From NCBI GenBank assembly GCA_022448645.1, contig JAKVBZ010000090.1, positions 1-20,300 of the forward strand: 20,300 nt of DNA. Reading direction: 5' to 3'. Each line of letters opens with the position of its first letter. The stretch's first letter is position 1. The translations under genes and the position numbers were made by a program. Source of the stretch: Pirellulaceae bacterium (GTDB lineage: Bacteria; Planctomycetota; Planctomycetia; Pirellulales; Pirellulaceae). The notes beneath the pieces are model-generated. The model had not been told where the DNA came from. It saw only the letters and a list, made by a program, of their open reading frames with translations, and made no database searches. Of this stretch, positions 18,601-20,300 are shown in pieces.

Positions 18601-19142
18601 TCCAGATGCGCGTTCTGAGCACCGCTGACGCCAAAACGAATGCGTCCAGCGCTGGAGGAGTTCTTGAAATAGACCAGGTACCAGCAATTGTCCCCATTGT
18701 TGGGAACATAATTGCCTTTCGTGACGATGCATTGTGTGTTCTCACCTCCGGCCAGAGGACGAATCCACATTTCTATTGAGATGGGGCCGGTAATATCCAG
18801 GACGTCAGGATTCGCCTGGGCAGAAATATGGGTAAATTTTCCGTCGAATCGCGTGGCAAGATTGGACGCGTTTGTAGTTGGTTTGAGCGCACCTGCTACG
18901 GACCATTGTTTGCCGATATAGGATCCATTAACAGATGCTTCTTCGCCGCCCGGTACCGAGTTGACAGCGATCCCACCCTCGGCTTCTTCGAAGCGGTAGA
19001 GCACAACCGGTTTGTCGCTCAAAAGTGCCGTCAAATAGTCCTCAGCAACAGCGCTGTGCGGGTCTGTGGCAACGAGGACCACAGTACTCAACGCACACCA
19101 GACACAAACCACTCGACAGACAACATGATAAAACGACTTCAT
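15678..19142 (-). CDS. LamG-PSCyt1-PSCyt2(DUF1549)-PSD1(DUF1553) protein, 1154 aa
   Basis: ATG 19142 starts a signal peptide (MKSFYHVVCRVVCVWCALST, cleavage near SAVA). A LamG/concanavalin-like domain follows (about 40-275; KPVVLYRFEEAEGG, ISIEMWIRPLAGG, DLDELAIYNHVLRPGRVEIH). PSCyt1 (about 285-375) has HCYDCHEG with CxxCH at C298, C301, H302. DUF1549 (about 425-660) contains IDAFVIQKLTEHGL, MYFDLAGLPP, HFGVRWGRHWLD and a second CxxCH in CARCHSHKFEP (C623, C626, H627). A charged, probably coiled-coil stretch (about 665-775) leads to DUF1553/PSD1 (about 815-1120; VARVMMNRVWQHLLGKGIV, NPTHPQLIEWLA, IRQIMSSAVYRQ). These exported proteins are planctomycete-specific and of unknown function, presumed heme-binding and linked to polymer breakdown. 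In many genomes the partner is a DUF1501 protein; here it is a PQQ-like propeller gene overlapping by one base. A perfect TATAAT lies about 42 bp upstream of the start. Confidence 0.92.
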   Translation of the reverse strand: MKSFYHVVCRVVCVWCALSTVVLVATDPHSAVAEDYLTALLSDKPVVLYRFEEAEGGIAVNSVPGGEEASVNGSYIGKQWSVAGALKPTTNASNLATRFDGKFTHISAQANPDVLDITGPISIEMWIRPLAGGENTQCIVTKGNYVPNNGDNCWYLVYFKNSSSAGRIRFGVSGAQNAHLDQSGEIPTDKFTHVAVTFDPLTAGNNAHIYINGELNKGGRIDAKAPSRAGQPITIGALSYDPDKQPFIQHFSGDLDELAIYNHVLRPGRVEIHFKQLPELDRVPHFETDIQPILAAHCYDCHEGSEAEGGLDVTSLSLLLRGGEGGPAIVRGNAAQSILVDMVVHGDMPPDDADRLSDEQIRWIRRWVDEGAPADEEVQELPRQATQQQTEHWAFLPLTQPNVPAAENRRFSQPVGVDAGTDAVPHSPTAIDAFVIQKLTEHGLGMSPETDRRRLIRRMYFDLAGLPPPSQESDQFSSDQRPDAPERLLDRLLASPHFGVRWGRHWLDIVGYTDTISFDDDFGPPIGFTKGKWLYRDYVVRSWNEDKPYSRFLQEQLAGDEMVDWRNAERYTPEIRDHLVATGYYRCCEDISLEDPRPFIIWSVLHDTVSQIGTSVMGLTLTCARCHSHKFEPVSQQDYYSLMALMTPALNVPSWKNPQARALPDVSKVTLGEINRHNGELDKQVAGVTEKITAIKAATEARLREEKYATIPETLREDTKGALATAAEERNEIQKYLAEKLEALLAVKPEEVDPAISAEDQQKIGEHNQQIAKINVQRRDHGWIMAMYDVGAPPETHLFKRGEYNFPRRAVPAQFLSVLTNDATEQLLVNYTQRDTGIAASADEAAFVSVPENSGRRTAMARWLTEAPSPASGLVARVMMNRVWQHLLGKGIVSTSENMGESGANPTHPQLIEWLAADFRDSGWSLKRAIRQIMSSAVYRQVSEVAPASMAPSVDPENNLLWRARLRRLEAESIRDSMLSASGALDVTLGGAPVPLEYHPDGRVTVAKTGLATPTSKYRRTLYLLNRRIYNPSFLNVFDKPIVTAGVCQRDDAAVALQPLAMLNDGLAAEQAAQLAARVVNTAGDDTELRIEWAYRFVFSRRPAAMEIDWSRELLESQVEIFGQEDSSKDEIQLKALVELCQMLLNTNEFLYLE

Positions 19143-19183
19143 AAGTGCGCCCTGAAGTTGAAAACTTACCTGAAACAATAATC

Positions 19184-19189
19184 ATTATA
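19184..19189 (-). promoter_or_regulatory. -10 box for the PSD1/propeller operon
   Basis: A perfect TATAAT on the minus strand, preceded by CCCGC. No good -35 hexamer is found 16-18 nt upstream (ACGAAC is nearest), so it may need an activator or another sigma factor. The predicted leader is about 35 nt. Confidence 0.4.
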
Positions 19190-19258
19190 GCGGGATAGGC
19201 TTGGTTGTTCGTAGCCGGAATTGTGAAAGATTGGCTGACGAACTTGCGCAATTCACTG

Positions 19259-19304
19259 GAACTCCCCAGATTTGGAGTTCGAAAGAGGCTAAAACCCCGT
19301 TTTA
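19259..19304. promoter_or_regulatory. Two adjacent perfect inverted repeats in a divergent promoter region
   Basis: GAACTCC and GGAGTTC (19259-19265, 19274-19280) flank an 8-nt spacer. Nine bases later TAAAAC and GTTTTA (19290-19295, 19299-19304) flank CCC. They lie about 70-115 bp upstream of the -10 box of the PSD1 operon. They could be operator sites or hairpins; no T-run suggests a terminator. Confidence 0.4.
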
Positions 19305-19481
19305 ACACCTTTCTTTGCCATTGATCTTTGTCCAACGATGACCGGCGCATATCGCTTTCACCATGACATGCAAGATGGATTGCTCACGAAGAAAATCGAG
19401 AAATTCAACAAAATACTTGTCGTTCAAGACTCGTTCAAAGTACGATTGTAGATAATTGCGCGGTTTTGCAGCTTGGTACGG
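19302..19481 (-). other. Short protein-like open stretch, possible gene remnant
   Basis: Minus-strand frame of 59 codons between a TGA (19482-19484) and TAA (19302-19304) with no ATG at its start. It reads YFERVLNDKYFVEFLDFLRE, then QSILHVMVKAICAGHRW, which has a helix-like pattern. A second open frame upstream (LAYGSKTPFRFLLWAGSGDR) would join it by frameshift. The opposite strand is also partly open (37 codons from 19338), so this is weak. The rest of the 436-bp gap between 19143 and 19578 holds the promoter and repeats listed separately. Confidence 0.15.
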
Positions 19482-19578
19482 TCACCGGATCCTGCCCATA
19501 GAAGAAACCGAAACGGTGTTTTTGAACCATAGGCTAATTTAACTTTTTCTTTTTGGTACTCCAAAGGAATATTGTGCA

Positions 19579-20300
19579 GTGATTATTCGTTTAGTTACAG
19601 CGATGGGATGCTTTGCAATACTGTGTCTTCCTTCTTCAGTTCTTGCACAACCGGCATCTTTGCAGGCCTATCGTGCCGCAGTGCAGGCTGACAACCCCAG
19701 CGGTTTTTGGTACTTGGACGAAACCAGTGGTACAACTGCCGCTGACGCCTCACCTGTCGCCGGGACCAATGATGGCTCTTGGGTGCCGGGAATCAGTTCC
19801 AGGCCGGGTTTCACTGCCGGCTCTAACGCCTACAACAGCTTCGGAGACTCGGATTGGGTCACAATCCCCGGTGGTACCTTCACTGACAACAGCATGTCCA
19901 CTCAAGAGTTCACGATCGAACATTGGGTAAATCCTAATGAGGGCTCCGTTGGCCCTAGGAATACTTGGGTGCGAGGCTTTTTCTTTGGCGGCGGTTGCTG
20001 TACAGCTCAATTTCTACAGGAAAACTCTGATGGCCAATGGTCTGGTGGTATCAACGGTGGCGGTGGCGGTACCGTAACCGCATCACTGACTGAGGGTGAA
20101 TGGTCTCATGTTGTAATGACTGCCAAGCCCAACGGCGCTGGCACCGACTTGGAGATTTTTGTCAATGGTGCCTCTGTGGGAACACACAATGCGGGCCAGC
20201 TTGCGAGTGATGACACTGGTGAAGACATGAATATTGGAGTCCTGGAGTTTGGCGGTGACGGCAACCCCTATGGGGACACAATTCAGGGATTAGTGGGCGG
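19579..20300 (+). CDS. Secreted LamG/concanavalin-like protein, N-terminal part, GTG start
   Basis: The frame starts at GTG 19579 with AAAGGA (19563-19568) 10 nt upstream. There is no in-frame ATG or other good start after the stop at 19540-19542, and it is open to the right edge (240 codons). It begins with a signal peptide (MIIRLVTAMGCFAILCLPSS, cleavage after VLA, then QPASL). Next comes the LamG opening YRAAVQADNPSGFWYLDETS followed by GTTAADASPVAGTNDGSW, then FTIEHWVNPNEG, GEWSHVVMTAKPNGAGTDLE, IFVNGASVG and MNIGVLEFGG, which are the core strands of a concanavalin-like jelly roll. The same domain type heads the PSD1 protein divergently transcribed from 19142. The C-terminal part is outside the window, so full architecture and anchoring are unknown. 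A carbohydrate-binding or surface role is inferred. Confidence 0.85.
   Translation, partial: MIIRLVTAMGCFAILCLPSSVLAQPASLQAYRAAVQADNPSGFWYLDETSGTTAADASPVAGTNDGSWVPGISSRPGFTAGSNAYNSFGDSDWVTIPGGTFTDNSMSTQEFTIEHWVNPNEGSVGPRNTWVRGFFFGGGCCTAQFLQENSDGQWSGGINGGGGGTVTASLTEGEWSHVVMTAKPNGAGTDLEIFVNGASVGTHNAGQLASDDTGEDMNIGVLEFGGDGNPYGDTIQGLVG

Noticed and set aside
1..20300. Defence system, CRISPR array, prophage, integron, IS element, tRNA or rRNA
   Set aside because: No Cas, restriction, toxin-antitoxin, integrase or intact transposase motif, no spaced repeats, and no tRNA-like fold was seen on either strand.

Overview
The window looks like chromosomal DNA of a planctomycete, probably from the Pirellulales side of the phylum (inference from gene content; no rRNA or marker gene is present). 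The evidence is a set of families typical of that phylum: PSCyt1/PSCyt2/PSD1 proteins with CxxCH motifs, a giant secreted 'PVC-type' dehydrogenase with HEAT repeats and a C-terminal heme-binding domain, a surface protein with the LEPLETRYMLA-type N-terminal motif, an ADxQRPD-type sulfatase fragment, and PQQ-propeller and LamG proteins. Most products carry a signal peptide. Shine-Dalgarno sites are present at only some starts.

Layout, left to right. (1) 1-287, minus: the N-terminus of a PSCyt1/PSD1-type heme protein running off the left edge, with a near-consensus promoter placed so that its mRNA may be leaderless. (2) 408-725, minus: a decayed secreted-protein gene or a 46-residue secreted peptide. 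(3) 869-2734, minus: a tandem two-domain metallo-beta-lactamase-fold hydrolase. (4) 3217-6531, plus: the PVC-type dehydrogenase/HEAT/heme protein. (5) 6637-8337, minus: a secreted protein with two cyclase (kynurenine-formamidase-like) domains and unusual metal motifs. (6) 8881-12117, plus: an SdrD-B-repeat surface protein with two copies of an extra domain. (7) 12178-12597, minus: a sulfatase remnant broken at its catalytic Cys motif. (8) 12778-14022, plus: a secreted sialidase/BNR-type protein, followed by a good intrinsic terminator and a REP-like inverted repeat element. (9) 19142-14359, minus: a two-gene operon with TAATG overlap, LamG-PSCyt1-PSCyt2-PSD1 followed by a PQQ-like beta-propeller protein. 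(10) 19579 to the right edge, plus: a GTG-started secreted LamG protein.

Nearly every neighbouring pair is divergent or convergent, so the only clear operon is the PSD1/PQQ-propeller pair. The shared theme is secreted or periplasmic oxidoreductases and hydrolases, plausibly for breakdown of complex (sulfated or sialylated) glycans and small organics. No defence system, CRISPR array, tRNA, rRNA, intact IS or integrase was seen. I do not see a convincing wholly new system; the most original features are the double-domain enzymes with non-canonical metal motifs, the duplicated insert domain in the SdrD-like protein, the coupled LamG-PSD1/propeller pair, and the REP-like element.
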